This document shows, in pieces, positions 1 through 10,375 of a DNA stretch of 35,011 bases. The DNA is from Phascolarctobacterium sp. Lineage in GTDB: Bacteria > Bacillota > Negativicutes > Acidaminococcales > Acidaminococcaceae. The position numbers were made by a program, and so were the translations under genes. The notes under the pieces are model-generated. The model worked only from the letters and a program-made list of their open reading frames with translations, searched no databases and was not told where the DNA came from. The stretch covers positions 1 through 35,011 of the forward strand of contig JAGAPX010000021.1 of the NCBI GenBank assembly GCA_017623055.1, read 5' to 3'. Positions within the stretch are counted from its first letter, which is position 1. Each line of letters begins with the position of its first letter.

Positions 1-3000
1 CTTGTCTTCTAATGAAGAAATTCTCAGCCTGTTTGGCGAGCATCCCTTTGTGTTGGCTACCTTGGAAAAAGATACTACCAATAACAGAGATGAAGCTCTC
101 GTTGAAATTTACAAAAAGCTGCGTCCCGGCGAACCTCCTACCCTGGAAAATGCTACCCAGCTGATTGAATCCACTTTCTTCGACAACAAACGCTACGATT
201 TGGCTGGCGTTGGTCGTTATAAACTGAATATTAAATTAGGCTGGCGCAATCGCCTCCAAGGCAACGTAATTGCTGAACCTTTGGTTGATATGGAAACCGG
301 TGAAATTATTCTTCCTGCTGGCACCAAGATGACCGAAGAAAACTTGGACAAAGTTGAAGCAAGTGGCGTATATGCTGAACAAGGCTTGCGTAAGCTGAAA
401 ATTAAATATAAAGACCAAGACATGGACGTACTGTTCACCACTGGTATTGATGAAAAAATCCGCACTGTTACTGTTGAAGACGTGCTGGCTTCCTTCAATT
501 ATCTGTTGAACCTGATGGACGGTCATGGCACTGGCGACGACATCGACCATTTGGGCAACCGTCGTGTTCGTTGTGTTGGTGAATTGCTCCAAAACCAATT
601 CCGCATTGGTCTTGCTCGTATGGAAAGAGTAGTTAAGGAACGTATGACCATTCAAGATACTGAGGTTATTACTCCGCAAGCTCTCATCAACATTCGTCCT
701 GTTGTTGCTGCTATTAAAGAATTCTTCGGTAGCAGCCAATTGTCCCAATTCATGGACCAAAACAACCCGCTGGCAGAACTGACCCACAAACGTCGTTTGT
801 CTGCATTGGGCCCTGGTGGTTTGAGCCGTGAACGCGCTGGCTATGAAGTTCGTGACGTACACAACTCTCACTATGGTCGTATGTGTCCTATCGAAACTCC
901 TGAAGGTCCGAACATCGGCTTGATTGGTTCTTTGTCCACCTTTGCTGTTATCAACAAATATGGCTTTATGGAAACTCCGTACCGCCGCGTTGACAAAGAA
1001 AACAAACGTGTAACCGACGAAGTTCGTTACATGACTGCAGATGTTGAAGATAGATATATCATTGCGCAAGCGAACGAACCGTTGGATGAAAACGGCTACT
1101 TCTTGGGCGACCGTGTTACCGCACGTGCGAAAGACGACGTGCTTTCCATTTCTCCCAGCCAAGTAGATTACATGGACGTTTCTCCGAAACAAGTAGTTTC
1201 CATCGCAACCGCACTTATTCCGTTCCTTGAAAACGATGACGCGAACCGTGCATTGATGGGCGCTAACATGCAACGTCAAGCAGTTCCTCTGCTGTGCACC
1301 CAAGCTCCTGTTATCGGTACCGGTATGGAATACAAGGTAGCAGTTGACTCCGGCGTTTGCGTATTGGCAAAACGTGCTGGTGTTGTTGAACGCGTAGTAG
1401 GCAACGAAATCCGTGTTCGTGCAGAAAACGGTGAAGTTGATACCTATCCGCTCTTGAAATTCAAACGTTCTAACCAAGGCACCTGCGTAAACCAACGCCC
1501 CATCGTTAATAAAGGCGATAAAGTTGTAGAAAAACAAGTATTGGCTGACGGTCCTGCAACTGACCACGGCGAATTGGCTCTTGGTCACAACGTAATCGTT
1601 GCTTACATGCCTTGGGAAGGCTACAACTACGAAGACGCTATTCTCTTAAATGAAGATTTGATCAAAGCTGACGTATTTACTTCTATTCATATTGAAGAAT
1701 ACGACTGCGATGCTCGCGATACCAAACTGGGTAAAGAAGAAATCACCCGCGAAATCCCCAACGTTTCTGAAGAAGCATTGAAAGATTTGGATGAACGTGG
1801 CATTATCCGCATTGGTGCTGAAGTACGCCCTGGCGATATTCTTGTTGGTAAAGTTACTCCGAAAGGCGAAACTGAACTTACCGCTGAGGAACGTCTGCTC
1901 CGTGCAATCTTCGGTGAAAAAGCTCGTGAAGTTCGCGACAGCTCTTTGCGTGTTCCTCACGGTGAAGCTGGTAAAATCGTTAGCGTTAAAGTGTTCAGCC
2001 GCGAAAACGGCGATGAACTGCCTCCTGGCGTAAACGAACAAGTACGCGTTCATATCGCTCAAAAACGTAAGATTTCTGAAGGCGATAAGATGGCAGGTCG
2101 TCACGGTAACAAAGGTGTAGTTTCCCGCATTATGGCACGCGAAGATATGCCCTTCCTGCCCAGCGGTGAACCTGTACATATCGTACTCAATCCTTTGGGC
2201 GTACCTTCTCGTATGAACATCGGTCAAATTTTGGAAAACCATCTGGGTTGGGCAGCTCGCAGCCTCGGTATGCAAATTGCTAACGACGCAGAAGGCTTAG
2301 TTGAAAAATTGGCTAACTATGGCTATGACGTTGAAAAGAACGGCATGCCTGAAACTGTTGAAATTGATAAATTTGGTGACCAAAGCGTTCGTGCGGTACA
2401 AATTTCTGTACCCGTATTTGACGGTGCACACGAACAAGACATCTCTGACGCTTTGGAATTGGCAGGCATTGACCAAACTGCTAAAACCACTCTGTATGAT
2501 GGTCGTACCGGCGAACCCTTCGATAACAAGGTTACCGTTGGCTTGACCTACATGCTGAAACTTCACCATTTGGTTGACGACAAAATCCATGCCCGCAGCA
2601 CTGGCCCGTACTCCCTCGTTACCCAACAACCCTTGGGTGGTAAGGCACAATTCGGTGGCCAACGCTTTGGTGAAATGGAAGTTTGGGCGCTGGAAGCTTA
2701 CGGCGCTGCTTACACCCTCCAAGAAATTCTCACCGTTAAGTCTGACGACGTTGTAGGTCGTGTAAAAACCTATGAAGCAATCGTTAAAGGTGAAAATGTT
2801 CCTGATCCGGGTATCCCTGAATCCTTCAAAGTACTTGTTAAAGAATTGCAATCCATTGGTTTGGATATCAAAGTTCTTAACGAAGACGAAGAAGAAATTT
2901 CCTTGCGTGATAGCGATGAAGACATCGTAGAAACCGCACGTGAAGTAGATATGGACATCGAAGGCAGAGTAATTGAAACTACCTCTGAAGATGTTGTTGT

Positions 3001-3106
3001 AGATGACTATGCTGATAATGATGTAACTGGGGACGAAATTGATGCAATTGCTGATTTAGGCAATTTCACCATTAAAGATGATTTGTCCGACGATTATGAC
3101 ATGTAA
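1..3106 (+). CDS. rpoB: RNA polymerase subunit beta, 5'-truncated by the window edge
   Basis: This is the beta subunit of RNA polymerase, which with beta' forms the catalytic core. The frame is open from the first bases and the protein begins inside the N-terminal lobe, so the start codon and roughly the first fifth of the protein lie upstream. The rifampicin pocket is readable: [12 protein letters not shown], then [13 protein letters not shown], with the residues equivalent to E. coli D516, H526 and S531 all in the susceptible form. Other beta signatures are [25 protein letters not shown] and [14 protein letters not shown], and the C-terminal clamp part has [24 protein letters not shown]. 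The C-terminus is a strongly acidic tail of about 80 residues. It ends TAA and rpoC begins 20 bases later, so the two are surely cotranscribed. Confidence 0.98.
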   Translation, partial: LSSNEEILSLFGEHPFVLATLEKDTTNNRDEALVEIYKKLRPGEPPTLENATQLIESTFFDNKRYDLAGVGRYKLNIKLGWRNRLQGNVIAEPLVDMETGEIILPAGTKMTEENLDKVEASGVYAEQGLRKLKIKYKDQDMDVLFTTGIDEKIRTVTVEDVLASFNYLLNLMDGHGTGDDIDHLGNRRVRCVGELLQNQFRIGLARMERVVKERMTIQDTEVITPQALINIRPVVAAIKEFFGSSQLSQFMDQNNPLAELTHKRRLSALGPGGLSRERAGYEVRDVHNSHYGRMCPIETPEGPNIGLIGSLSTFAVINKYGFMETPYRRVDKENKRVTDEVRYMTADVEDRYIIAQANEPLDENGYFLGDRVTARAKDDVLSISPSQVDYMDVSPKQVVSIATALIPFLENDDANRALMGANMQRQAVPLLCTQAPVIGTGMEYKVAVDSGVCVLAKRAGVVERVVGNEIRVRAENGEVDTYPLLKFKRSNQGTCVNQRPIVNKGDKVVEKQVLADGPATDHGELALGHNVIVAYMPWEGYNYEDAILLNEDLIKADVFTSIHIEEYDCDARDTKLGKEEITREIPNVSEEALKDLDERGIIRIGAEVRPGDILVGKVTPKGETELTAEERLLRAIFGEKAREVRDSSLRVPHGEAGKIVSVKVFSRENGDELPPGVNEQVRVHIAQKRKISEGDKMAGRHGNKGVVSRIMAREDMPFLPSGEPVHIVLNPLGVPSRMNIGQILENHLGWAARSLGMQIANDAEGLVEKLANYGYDVEKNGMPETVEIDKFGDQSVRAVQISVPVFDGAHEQDISDALELAGIDQTAKTTLYDGRTGEPFDNKVTVGLTYMLKLHHLVDDKIHARSTGPYSLVTQQPLGGKAQFGGQRFGEMEVWALEAYGAAYTLQEILTVKSDDVVGRVKTYEAIVKGENVPDPGIPESFKVLVKELQSIGLDIKVLNEDEEEISLRDSDEDIVETAREVDMDIEGRVIETTSEDVVVDDYADNDVTGDEIDAIADLGNFTIKDDLSDDYDM

Positions 3107-3126
3107 TAGAAGGGAGCGAGCGATTC

Positions 3127-6100
3127 TTGTTAGATGTAAATAATTTTGAGTCTATGCGTATTGGTCTGGCATCTCCTGACCAAATCAGAGCTTGGTCCTA
3201 TGGTGAAGTTAAAAAACCTGAAACCATTAACTACAGAACCTTGAAACCGGAACGTGACGGTTTGTTCTGCGAAAGAATCTTTGGCCCCACCAAAGACTGG
3301 GAATGTCATTGCGGTAAATATAAACGCATTCGTTATAAAGGTATTGTCTGCGACAAATGCGGCGTTGAAGTGACCCGCAGCAAAGTTCGTCGTGACCGTA
3401 TGGGTCATATCGAACTGGCAGCACCTGTTTCCCACATTTGGTATTTCAAAGGTATTCCCAGCCGTATGGGTTTGATTCTTGACGTTTCTCCCCGCAGCTT
3501 GGAAAAAGTATTGTACTTCGCTAACTACATCGTTCTTGATCCGGGCGAAACTCCGCTGGCTAAAAAACAATTGCTCAGCGAAAGCGAATATGTAGAAGCT
3601 CGTGATAAATATGGCGACACCTTCAAGGTTGGCATGGGTGCTTCCGCAGTTAAACAATTGCTGGAAGAAATTGACCTGCAAGCGCTGACCAATGAACTGC
3701 GCGCTGAAATGAAAGAAGTAAGCGGCCAACGTAAAGTACGTGCAGTACGTCGTTTGGAAGTTTGCGAAGCTTTCCTTAAATCCGGTAACCGTCCTGAATG
3801 GATGATTCTGGATGTAGTTCCGGTTATTCCGCCTGAACTGCGCCCCATGGTACAATTGGACGGCGGTCGTTTTGCAACCTCCGACCTTAACGATTTGTAT
3901 CGTCGCGTAATTAATCGTAACAACCGTCTGAAACGTTTGTTAGAGCTTCACGCTCCTGACATCATCGTACGTAACGAAAAACGTATGCTCCAAGAAGCTG
4001 TTGACGCTTTGATCGACAATGGTCGTCGTGGCCGTCCTGTAACTGGTCCTGGCAACCGTCCCTTGAAATCTTTGTCCGATATGCTCAAAGGTAAACAAGG
4101 TCGTTTCCGTCAAAACCTTTTGGGTAAACGTGTTGACTACTCCGGTCGTTCTGTAATCGTAGTAGGTCCTGAACTGAAAATGCATCAATGTGGCTTACCG
4201 AAAGAAATGGCTCTGGAACTTTTCAAACCTTTCGTTATGAAACGTTTGGTAAACAGTGGCGAAGCTACCAATATTAAGAGTGCTAAACGCATGGTAGAAC
4301 GTGCAAGCACCATCGTATGGGATATCCTTGAAGAAGTTATCAAAGAACATCCTGTACTCCTCAACCGTGCACCGACCCTCCACAGACTGGGTATCCAAGC
4401 TTTCGAACCCATCCTGTCCGAAGGCCGTGCAATTAAACTGCATCCCCTTGTATGTACTGCATACAACGCTGACTTTGACGGTGACCAAATGGCAGTCCAT
4501 CTGCCCCTTTCTGTTGAAGCACAAGCAGAAGCTCGTATGCTCATGCTTTCTGTAAACAACATCTTGGCTCCTAAAGACGGCAAACCTGTAGCAGTTCCTT
4601 CCCAAGATATGGTTTTGGGTTCCTACTACCTGACCATCGTTCGTGAAGGTGCTAAAGGTGAAGGTATGCGCTTCAGCAGCGTTGACGAAGCTCAATTGGC
4701 ATATTTCCATGGCGTAGTTGCACTGCAAGCACAAATTAAAGTATATATCCCCAATGACCAAATCGTTGGTGAAGAAAAAACTGAAGGCATGAGCCTTGTT
4801 ACCACTACTGTTGGTAACACCATTTTCAACGGCGAACTGCCCAAAGAAATGCGTTACTACCATAAGGAAGTTAATGCTGACGGCGTAAGCGAATGGCACC
4901 TTGGCAAACTTATCGACAAGAAAGAATTGGGCAACTTGGTTGCTAAAGCACACAAACTGTATGGCAACCTGCGTACTGCTGAAATTCTGGACGTTGTTAA
5001 GAAAATGGGTTACAACAACGCTTGTAAAGCAGGTATTTCCATTGCAACCTCCGATATTAAAATTCCGGAAGAAAAGGCTGCTATTTTGGAAGCAACTGAA
5101 CGCGAAGTTGATAAGACTGAGAAATTGTTCCGTCGTGGTTTGATGAGCGATGACGAACGTTATCGTAAAGTTATTGCTCTGTGGGAAAAAGCTACCGATA
5201 AAGTTACCGAAAAACTCATGGCAAGCACTATGGATAAATTCAACAGTGTTTACATGATGGCTAACTCCGGTGCCCGCGGTAATACCCAACAAATTCGTCA
5301 GCTGGCTGGTATGCGCGGTTTGATGGCTGACCCGACTGGTAAGATTATTGACCGTCCTATTAAAGCAAACTTCCGTGAAGGCTTGTCCATTTTGGAATAC
5401 TTTATCTCCACTCACGGTGCTCGTAAAGGTTTGGCAGATACCGCACTGCGTACTGCTGACTCCGGTTACCTGACCCGTCGTCTGGTAGACGTTGCTCAAG
5501 ACGTAATCGTTCGCGAAGATGACTGCGATATCGTAGGCATGAACCTTGTTAAAGAACGTAACCGCTTGTGCAAAGCTGTTCTTGGTTGCAGCCAAAACAA
5601 AGTTATGGAAAACATCTTGGGCCGCACTTTGGCAACCGGTATCTACGGTGAAGATGGTTCCATCATTGCTGAAGCTGACACCAATATTACTGAAGACCTG
5701 TACAACAAACTTACTGCTGCGAAAGTAGAAGAAGTTAATCTGTACGTAAATGATGATATGAGCGGTGAAGAAACCGAAACTGTACGCATCAACATTAGCG
5801 ATGAATATGCTAATGGCGTACTGAAAGAAGTTATGGTTCATAACTTTGACGGCAAAGAAGTTGCTGTTGACATCGTAAACGGTGAAGGCGAAGTTCTGGC
5901 TGCTGCTGGTTCCACCATGACCGTAGAAATCATCGACGCAATTTTGGCTGATGGTACTGTTAAAGAACTGCGTATCCGCAATAACGATATTGCTGGCATC
6001 GAAGTTGAAGCAATCACCGAAGGCAAAAATAAAGAAACCGTTATCGAATCCCTCTTTAACCGCATTATCGGTCGTAACTTGGCAGAAGACATCTGCGATG

Positions 6101-7122
6101 AAGAAGGCAACGTACTCTTCCACATCAATGAATACGTTACCGAAGCTATGGCAGAAGCTATCTGCAAGATTCGCACCAAAGTTAAAATCCGCAGCGTACT
6201 CACCTGTAAATCTAAATTTGGCGTTTGCCGTAAATGCTATGGCCGCAACCTGGCGACTGGCAAAAACGTTGACGTTGGTGAAGCAGTTGGTACCATTGCA
6301 GCACAATCCATCGGTGAACCTGGTACCCAGCTTACCATGCGTACCTTCCACACCGGCGGCGTTGCAGGCGGTGACGATATTACCCAAGGTTTGCCCCGTG
6401 TTGAAGAATTGTTCGAAGCACGCAAACCCAAACATCCTGGTATTCTTACCGAAAACAGCGGTGAAGTTCACGTTATCGAAGAAGGCGGTTCTCGTCGCGT
6501 AATCGTAACTGGTGATGACGGCTTGGGTCAAGAATACACCATTCCTTACGGCTCCAAACTTGCTGTTAAGGAAGGCGACGTTATTGAAAAAGGCGATCGC
6601 CTCACCGAAGGTTCTCTCAATCCTCACGACGTATTGCGTATCAGCGGCGTAAAAGCTGCTCAACACTACTTGGTATCTCAAGTAGTAGGCGTATACAAAT
6701 CTCAAGGTGTAGATATCAACAGCAAACACATTGAGGTAATGGTTCGTCAAATGATGCGTAAAGTTCGCATTGAAGAATCTGGTGACACCACAATGCTTCC
6801 GGGCGAATATATCGACGTAGCAGAATTTGAAGAACAAAATGCGGAAATCATCGAAGCTGGTAAAGAACCTGCTGAAGGCCGTCCCATTTTGCTTGGTATC
6901 ACCAAGGCTTCCTTGGCTACCGATTCCTTCCTCTCCGCTGCATCCTTCCAAGAAACCACTCGCGTTTTGACCGACGCTGCTATTAAAGGCAAAGTTGATC
7001 CGCTCCTTGGCTTGAAAGAAAACGTTATCATTGGTAAACTGATTCCTGCTGGTACCGGCATGGGCCGCTATCGCGACATCAAGATTAAATACAATGTTAA
7101 CAAACCGGAAGACCAAGAATAA
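3127..7122 (+). CDS. rpoC: RNA polymerase subunit beta' with an internal repeat insertion
   Basis: Beta' carries the catalytic magnesium site: NADFDGD at residues 447-453, with Asp449, Asp451 and Asp453. The N-terminal zinc site is Cys60, Cys62, Cys75 and Cys78. The second zinc site reads Cys800, then Cys1027, Cys1034 and Cys1037. The start is TTG, placed 10 bases after AAGGGAG (3110-3116); no ATG fits better. At 1331 residues it is about 130 longer than the B. subtilis protein. The extra length lies between the first and second ligands of the second zinc site, where one module seems to occur three times (about 827-874, 908-952, 974-1027). The trigger-loop region ([20 protein letters not shown]) is intact. 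The terminator at 7134 ends the transcript. Confidence 0.98.
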   Translation: MLDVNNFESMRIGLASPDQIRAWSYGEVKKPETINYRTLKPERDGLFCERIFGPTKDWECHCGKYKRIRYKGIVCDKCGVEVTRSKVRRDRMGHIELAAPVSHIWYFKGIPSRMGLILDVSPRSLEKVLYFANYIVLDPGETPLAKKQLLSESEYVEARDKYGDTFKVGMGASAVKQLLEEIDLQALTNELRAEMKEVSGQRKVRAVRRLEVCEAFLKSGNRPEWMILDVVPVIPPELRPMVQLDGGRFATSDLNDLYRRVINRNNRLKRLLELHAPDIIVRNEKRMLQEAVDALIDNGRRGRPVTGPGNRPLKSLSDMLKGKQGRFRQNLLGKRVDYSGRSVIVVGPELKMHQCGLPKEMALELFKPFVMKRLVNSGEATNIKSAKRMVERASTIVWDILEEVIKEHPVLLNRAPTLHRLGIQAFEPILSEGRAIKLHPLVCTAYNADFDGDQMAVHLPLSVEAQAEARMLMLSVNNILAPKDGKPVAVPSQDMVLGSYYLTIVREGAKGEGMRFSSVDEAQLAYFHGVVALQAQIKVYIPNDQIVGEEKTEGMSLVTTTVGNTIFNGELPKEMRYYHKEVNADGVSEWHLGKLIDKKELGNLVAKAHKLYGNLRTAEILDVVKKMGYNNACKAGISIATSDIKIPEEKAAILEATEREVDKTEKLFRRGLMSDDERYRKVIALWEKATDKVTEKLMASTMDKFNSVYMMANSGARGNTQQIRQLAGMRGLMADPTGKIIDRPIKANFREGLSILEYFISTHGARKGLADTALRTADSGYLTRRLVDVAQDVIVREDDCDIVGMNLVKERNRLCKAVLGCSQNKVMENILGRTLATGIYGEDGSIIAEADTNITEDLYNKLTAAKVEEVNLYVNDDMSGEETETVRINISDEYANGVLKEVMVHNFDGKEVAVDIVNGEGEVLAAAGSTMTVEIIDAILADGTVKELRIRNNDIAGIEVEAITEGKNKETVIESLFNRIIGRNLAEDICDEEGNVLFHINEYVTEAMAEAICKIRTKVKIRSVLTCKSKFGVCRKCYGRNLATGKNVDVGEAVGTIAAQSIGEPGTQLTMRTFHTGGVAGGDDITQGLPRVEELFEARKPKHPGILTENSGEVHVIEEGGSRRVIVTGDDGLGQEYTIPYGSKLAVKEGDVIEKGDRLTEGSLNPHDVLRISGVKAAQHYLVSQVVGVYKSQGVDINSKHIEVMVRQMMRKVRIEESGDTTMLPGEYIDVAEFEEQNAEIIEAGKEPAEGRPILLGITKASLATDSFLSAASFQETTRVLTDAAIKGKVDPLLGLKENVIIGKLIPAGTGMGRYRDIKIKYNVNKPEDQE

Positions 7123-7133
7123 TTTATAAAAAC

Positions 7134-7172
7134 AATGCACCGTTAGGCTAAGCCTGGCGGTGCATTTTATTT
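7134..7172 (+). terminator. Intrinsic terminator after rpoC
   Basis: AATGCACCG (7134-7142) pairs perfectly with CGGTGCATT (7158-7166). An inner AGGCT/AGCCT stem fills the loop, and a T-rich stretch TTTTATTTT follows. It starts 12 bases past the rpoC stop. Confidence 0.92.
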
Positions 7173-7184
7173 TCGTAGTAAAAG

Positions 7185-7193
7185 TGGTATAAT
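7185..7193 (+). promoter_or_regulatory. Extended -10 promoter for the 7220 gene
   Basis: TGGTATAAT is a perfect extended -10 element, 27 bases before the ATG at 7220. The -35 position is weak (TTTTAT at 7165-7170). Transcription should begin near 7200. Confidence 0.7.
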
Positions 7194-7219
7194 AGTCTTT
7201 GAAAATAGGAGGTCCCGTT

Positions 7220-7978
7220 ATGAAAAAGCTATTTATTTTTCTTCTGACTGCGGTTATGCTGTGTATGAGTATGACGGCTATGGCTGCGAAAAAAGAATAT
7301 AACCCTTACGTAAAGTACGTGGTGGAAGATGATGATTACCAAGAAACTTTGGCAACGATTAATTCTGTGAAGATGTCCAGAATGCCTAAGGTTGCTGTAA
7401 TGTATGTAAATAATTCCCAAGCAGATTACTACAAGGCAATAGATAAAGAGATTATGAAAAACTTTAAAGTTGTTCTTAATCCGTACGTGTACCAATTTGT
7501 AGATGGCACTCCCTATATGAAAGAGCTTGCGGAAATGGGTATCGAAGATTTGACTACTGCTGAACGTGCAGATATCCTTGATATTTACGAGAACACTGAT
7601 ATCGATTACGTAATCTTTTTGCAAATTGAACCTATGTGGCGCAAGGATAAGGTAAGTACCTTCAGCAAAGGCAAGGAGATGACTGCTGTTGCTCCTTTTA
7701 AAATGCTGGACGTAAAACGCAGGAAAGCTTTATATAATGGTAGAATTACCAGAGTGGGTGAATCCAGCACCATGTTCTTCAAGCTGGGCAACAAATCCGT
7801 TGCCATGGAAGCTATTGAGCTTATAAATGAAAAGGTTAATTACGAAATCAAGAAGCGTTTGCCCCAACATAAACGTACGGAAGCAACTGTGTACGATAAA
7901 AAGCCTGTTACTATTACCGTAGAACCGAAAGCTTCTACCAAAACTATACCTGCAAAGGAGACTGTGAATGTTAATTAA
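7220..7978 (+). CDS. Exported protein of unknown function (252 aa)
   Basis: I do not recognise the family. Residues 1-22 form a clear signal peptide (MKKLFIFLLTAVMLCMSM, then AMA before AKKEY) with no lipobox cysteine, so the protein should be periplasmic. The mature part is mixed alpha/beta. It starts with a segment like PKVAVMYVNN, recalling the first strand of envelope proteins that act as soluble or lipoprotein partners, but this is not enough to name a function. The C-terminal third is Lys- and Thr-rich and probably disordered. The ATG at 7220 is chosen over an upstream in-frame ATG at 7199 because AGGAGG (7207-7212) lies 7 bases before it and because the signal peptide then starts at residue 1. 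The stop overlaps the next gene by 11 bases. Confidence 0.85.
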   Translation: MKKLFIFLLTAVMLCMSMTAMAAKKEYNPYVKYVVEDDDYQETLATINSVKMSRMPKVAVMYVNNSQADYYKAIDKEIMKNFKVVLNPYVYQFVDGTPYMKELAEMGIEDLTTAERADILDIYENTDIDYVIFLQIEPMWRKDKVSTFSKGKEMTAVAPFKMLDVKRRKALYNGRITRVGESSTMFFKLGNKSVAMEAIELINEKVNYEIKKRLPQHKRTEATVYDKKPVTITVEPKASTKTIPAKETVNVN

Positions 7979-8357
7979 AAAGTTCCCTGCCCCTAGCAGG
8001 ATAGATTATGTTCCCTCACCTTATGAGCCTAATGAGGACGGCGTTATGGACGTGGGCTATTACAATGGTGCATTGAGTGACGGTCGTGCTTATCGCTTGG
8101 AGTGCTGGCGTATGGACGAAATGCTTATGATGACGGTGATGTTCTCTGATTTGGGACTGAGCGCTTGGAAACGCCAAGATATGTTCTATTTGCTGGAACT
8201 GGAAGGCATTTTAGAATACACTTCTTCCAAACGGGCAGTGCAGTGCGCCAAGACTAAAGATGATTCTGAAAAGGGCGTGTGGGCACTGAACATGATGCTT
8301 AGTAATGGTAAAGGTACTTATGGTAAATTGCTTGTACCACTCAAAAGTTATAAATAG
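7968..8357 (+). CDS. Conserved-looking small protein of unknown function (129 aa)
   Basis: No family recognised. The 129-residue product has no signal peptide or membrane segment and looks like one compact alpha/beta domain, with aromatic and acidic residues spread through it (YVPSPYEPNEDG, YRLECWRMDEMLMMTVMFSDLG). It overlaps the preceding gene by 11 bases, and its ribosome site AAGGAG (7955-7960) lies inside that gene, so the two are translationally linked. The upstream partner is exported while this one looks cytosolic, so they may not act in the same place. A role cannot be inferred beyond co-expression. Confidence 0.8.
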   Translation: MLIKKFPAPSRIDYVPSPYEPNEDGVMDVGYYNGALSDGRAYRLECWRMDEMLMMTVMFSDLGLSAWKRQDMFYLLELEGILEYTSSKRAVQCAKTKDDSEKGVWALNMMLSNGKGTYGKLLVPLKSYK

Positions 8358-8368
8358 GAGGATTTATG

Positions 8369-8527
8369 ATGGATAAAGAACGTTGTAATGAAGCTAATTG
8401 TCCTTGCAAAAAAGTAACATGTGAAAATCATGGCAGATGCTGTGATTGCATTATGAACCACCGCAAAAAAGGAACCTTGGTTTCCTGTATGCGTATGATG
8501 TTAGAAGAACAAGCTGAACAAAAATAA
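8369..8527 (+). CDS. Tiny cysteine-rich protein, possibly metal-binding (52 aa)
   Basis: This 52-residue ORF is preceded by AGGAGG (8356-8361), 7 bases before the ATG at 8369; another ATG at 8366 sits only 4 bases away. It has eight cysteines: Cys6, 11, 13, 18, 24, 25, 27 and 40. The core HGRCCDCIMNHRKKG resembles small cysteine-cluster proteins of anaerobic Firmicutes, such as those grouped as DUF6485; that match is from memory. The Cys/His pattern suggests zinc or an iron-sulfur cluster, but no ligand can be assigned. It lies 11 bases after the preceding stop and 15 bases before the next gene, so it is part of the same small operon. Confidence 0.82.
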   Translation: MDKERCNEANCPCKKVTCENHGRCCDCIMNHRKKGTLVSCMRMMLEEQAEQK

Positions 8528-8542
8528 AGAGAGGTGTCTGTT

Positions 8543-8968
8543 ATGAAAAAACTTTTAATTATGATGATGGTTTCCTGCTTGATGATGCTTTGCTCCGTAG
8601 GCTTTGCTGCTGACGATCACAAGGCTTTGGGTAAGCAACAACAAGTTGCAGAAAGAATTATGGATGCTTTTGACGGTGAACCTGTTCCCCTGTACGCACA
8701 AGTTAGTGCAGGCTTTAGTGCTAATATGAAGAAAGCTGTTACCGAAGAAGCTTTTGCAGAACTGCAAAAACAAGTTAAGCAAAAATTTGGCACTATGAAG
8801 GAAGCAAAATTCTTTACCTTCCAACGTTTTGACCAAGCTGACCGCGTAACCTACATTGCTTCTTTTACTAAAGAAAAAATTGTAAGCATGATTTTCGCTT
8901 TTGACAAACAAAATAAATTGGTTGACTTTGCGTTTACTCCGGTGCAACAACCGGAAGCTAAAAAATAA
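8543..8968 (+). CDS. Exported DUF3887-like protein (141 aa)
   Basis: Residues 1-22 are a signal peptide (MKKLLIMMMVSCLMMLCSVG, cleaved after FAA or nearby). The mature part, about 120 residues, resembles the DUF3887 fold: an N-terminal helix (AERIMDAFDGEP), a segment FSANMKKAVTEEAFAELQKQ, a strand with FGTMKEAKFF, and a C-terminal IFAFDKQNKLVDFAFTPV. Proteins of this type are usually single domains or are fused to hydrolases; no catalytic residues are visible here. The ATG at 8543 is preferred over the GTG at 8534 because GAGAGGTG precedes it at normal distance and the signal peptide then begins cleanly. A terminator follows at once. Confidence 0.82.
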   Translation: MKKLLIMMMVSCLMMLCSVGFAADDHKALGKQQQVAERIMDAFDGEPVPLYAQVSAGFSANMKKAVTEEAFAELQKQVKQKFGTMKEAKFFTFQRFDQADRVTYIASFTKEKIVSMIFAFDKQNKLVDFAFTPVQQPEAKK

Positions 8969-8974
8969 TAGCTG

Positions 8975-9002
8975 AGAGGAGAGTAATATCTCCTCTTTTT
9001 TT
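8975..9002 (+). terminator. Intrinsic terminator
   Basis: AGAGGAGA (8975-8982) pairs with TCTCCTCT (8989-8996), loop GTAATA, followed by seven T. The next gene starts 17 bases later with no clear promoter between, so some read-through probably feeds the operon at 9020. Confidence 0.85.
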
Positions 9003-9019
9003 AAAAGGAGGATAACAAT

Positions 9020-10357
9020 ATGGGCCTTATTAAAGCTGGTATGGGTGCAGTTGGTGGCGTATTGGGCGACCAATGGAAAGAGTTTATATATTGTGACAGC
9101 TTGGCTGAAGACGTGCTAGTAACTAAAGGACAAAAACGTTTAAGCAGTGAAGGTCGTAGCTCAAACACTAGCGGTGAAGCTAACGTAATCAGTAATGGTT
9201 CCGTTATCGCAGTCAACGAAGGTCAAGCAATGATTATCGTTGAGCAAGGCAAGGTTGTAGATTTGTGCGCTGAACCGGGCGAATACATTTATGACCAATC
9301 CAGTGAGCCTTCTATCTTCGTGGGTGACTTGAGTGATGGCATTATGGACGTGTTCCGTCAAATTGGCAAACGCTTTACCTTTGGCGGTGACCCCGGCAAA
9401 GACCAAAGGGTTTACTACTTCAACATTAAAGAAATTATGGGTAATAAATGCGGTACTCCCAGTGCTGTGCCGTTCCGTGTTGTTGACAATAACGTAGGTC
9501 TCGATATCGACATCGCTATCCGTTGCTTTGGCGAATACAGCTACCGCGTGACCAACCCGATTTTGTTCTACACAAACGTATGCGGTAACGTGGAAGCGGA
9601 TTATACCCGCAGTAAAATTGATAGCCAACTGAAAACTGAATTGATGACCGCATTGCAACCTGCTTTTGCAAAAATTTCTGCAATGGGTATTCGTTACAGT
9701 GCGCTTCCCGGTCACACTATGGAGCTGGCAACCGCCCTTAACGATGTGCTGAGCAAAAAGTGGAGTGAACTGCGTGGTATCGAAATCGTAAGCTTTGGCG
9801 TAAGTAGTGTTAAAGCAAGCGAAGAAGATGAGCAAATGATTAAAGAACTCCAACGCAATGCTGCTTTCCGTAATCCGACCATGGCAGCTGCTCACTTAGT
9901 TGGCGCGCAAGCTGAAGCAATGAAGGCTGCTGCTGCCAACGAAGGCAATATGGGCGCAGCAATGGGCTTTATGGGTATGAACATGGCAAATAACGCTGGT
10001 GGTATGAACGCAGGCAACCTTTTTGCAATGGGTCAAGCTCAACAGCAACAAGCGCAACCTGCTCAAGCAGCTCCTCAAGCTGATGGCTGGAAATGTGCTT
10101 GCGGTGCAGTGAACAGTGGTAAATTCTGCAGCGAATGTGGTAGTGCAAAACCTGTTCCTCAAAATGCAAATGGTTGGACCTGTGCTTGCGGTGCTGTAAA
10201 TAAAGGTAAGTTCTGTGGTGAATGCGGAGCGAAGAAGCCTGCTAACGCACCTCTTTACAAATGCGACAAGTGTGGCTGGGAACCGGAAGACCCGTCCAAA
10301 CCGCCTCGCTTCTGTCCGGAATGTGGCGACATCTTCAACGATGACGATAAACAATAA
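9020..10357 (+). CDS. SPFH-domain protein with three C-terminal zinc ribbons (YdjI-like)
   Basis: The first 290 residues look like the SPFH (stomatin/prohibitin/flotillin) domain of the B. subtilis YdjI type, often annotated 'virion core protein-like'. A Met/Ala/Gln-rich linker (about 290-350) follows. Then come three short zinc ribbons: CACGAVNSGKFCSECG, CACGAVNKGKFCGECG and CDKCG...FCPECG. There is no transmembrane helix, so it probably assembles on the membrane with partners. In B. subtilis the ydjFGHI operon couples the phage-shock protein PspA to the membrane, and YdjI is the SPFH member; that is known of the family. Here the two following genes match YdjG and YdjH, but no pspA is present in the window. 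The start has AAAGGAGG at 9004-9011. Confidence 0.9.
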   Translation: MGLIKAGMGAVGGVLGDQWKEFIYCDSLAEDVLVTKGQKRLSSEGRSSNTSGEANVISNGSVIAVNEGQAMIIVEQGKVVDLCAEPGEYIYDQSSEPSIFVGDLSDGIMDVFRQIGKRFTFGGDPGKDQRVYYFNIKEIMGNKCGTPSAVPFRVVDNNVGLDIDIAIRCFGEYSYRVTNPILFYTNVCGNVEADYTRSKIDSQLKTELMTALQPAFAKISAMGIRYSALPGHTMELATALNDVLSKKWSELRGIEIVSFGVSSVKASEEDEQMIKELQRNAAFRNPTMAAAHLVGAQAEAMKAAAANEGNMGAAMGFMGMNMANNAGGMNAGNLFAMGQAQQQQAQPAQAAPQADGWKCACGAVNSGKFCSECGSAKPVPQNANGWTCACGAVNKGKFCGECGAKKPANAPLYKCDKCGWEPEDPSKPPRFCPECGDIFNDDDKQ

Positions 10358-10375
10358 TTAACTACGAGGTGTAAA

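Noticed and set aside
4195..7140. 981-codon open frame on the minus strand opposite rpoC
   Set aside because: It mirrors rpoC codon bias, has no ribosome site or known domain, and the translation is rich in Phe, Asn and Cys in a shadow-like way. The same holds for 236-1588 and 22884-24257 on the minus strand.
7143..7160. Inner hairpin after rpoC as a separate regulatory element
   Set aside because: It is simply part of the loop of the rpoC terminator.
9896..10354. 152-codon minus-strand ORF opposite the zinc-ribbon tail of the SPFH gene
   Set aside because: It is antisense to a gene with clear motifs and has no start signal.
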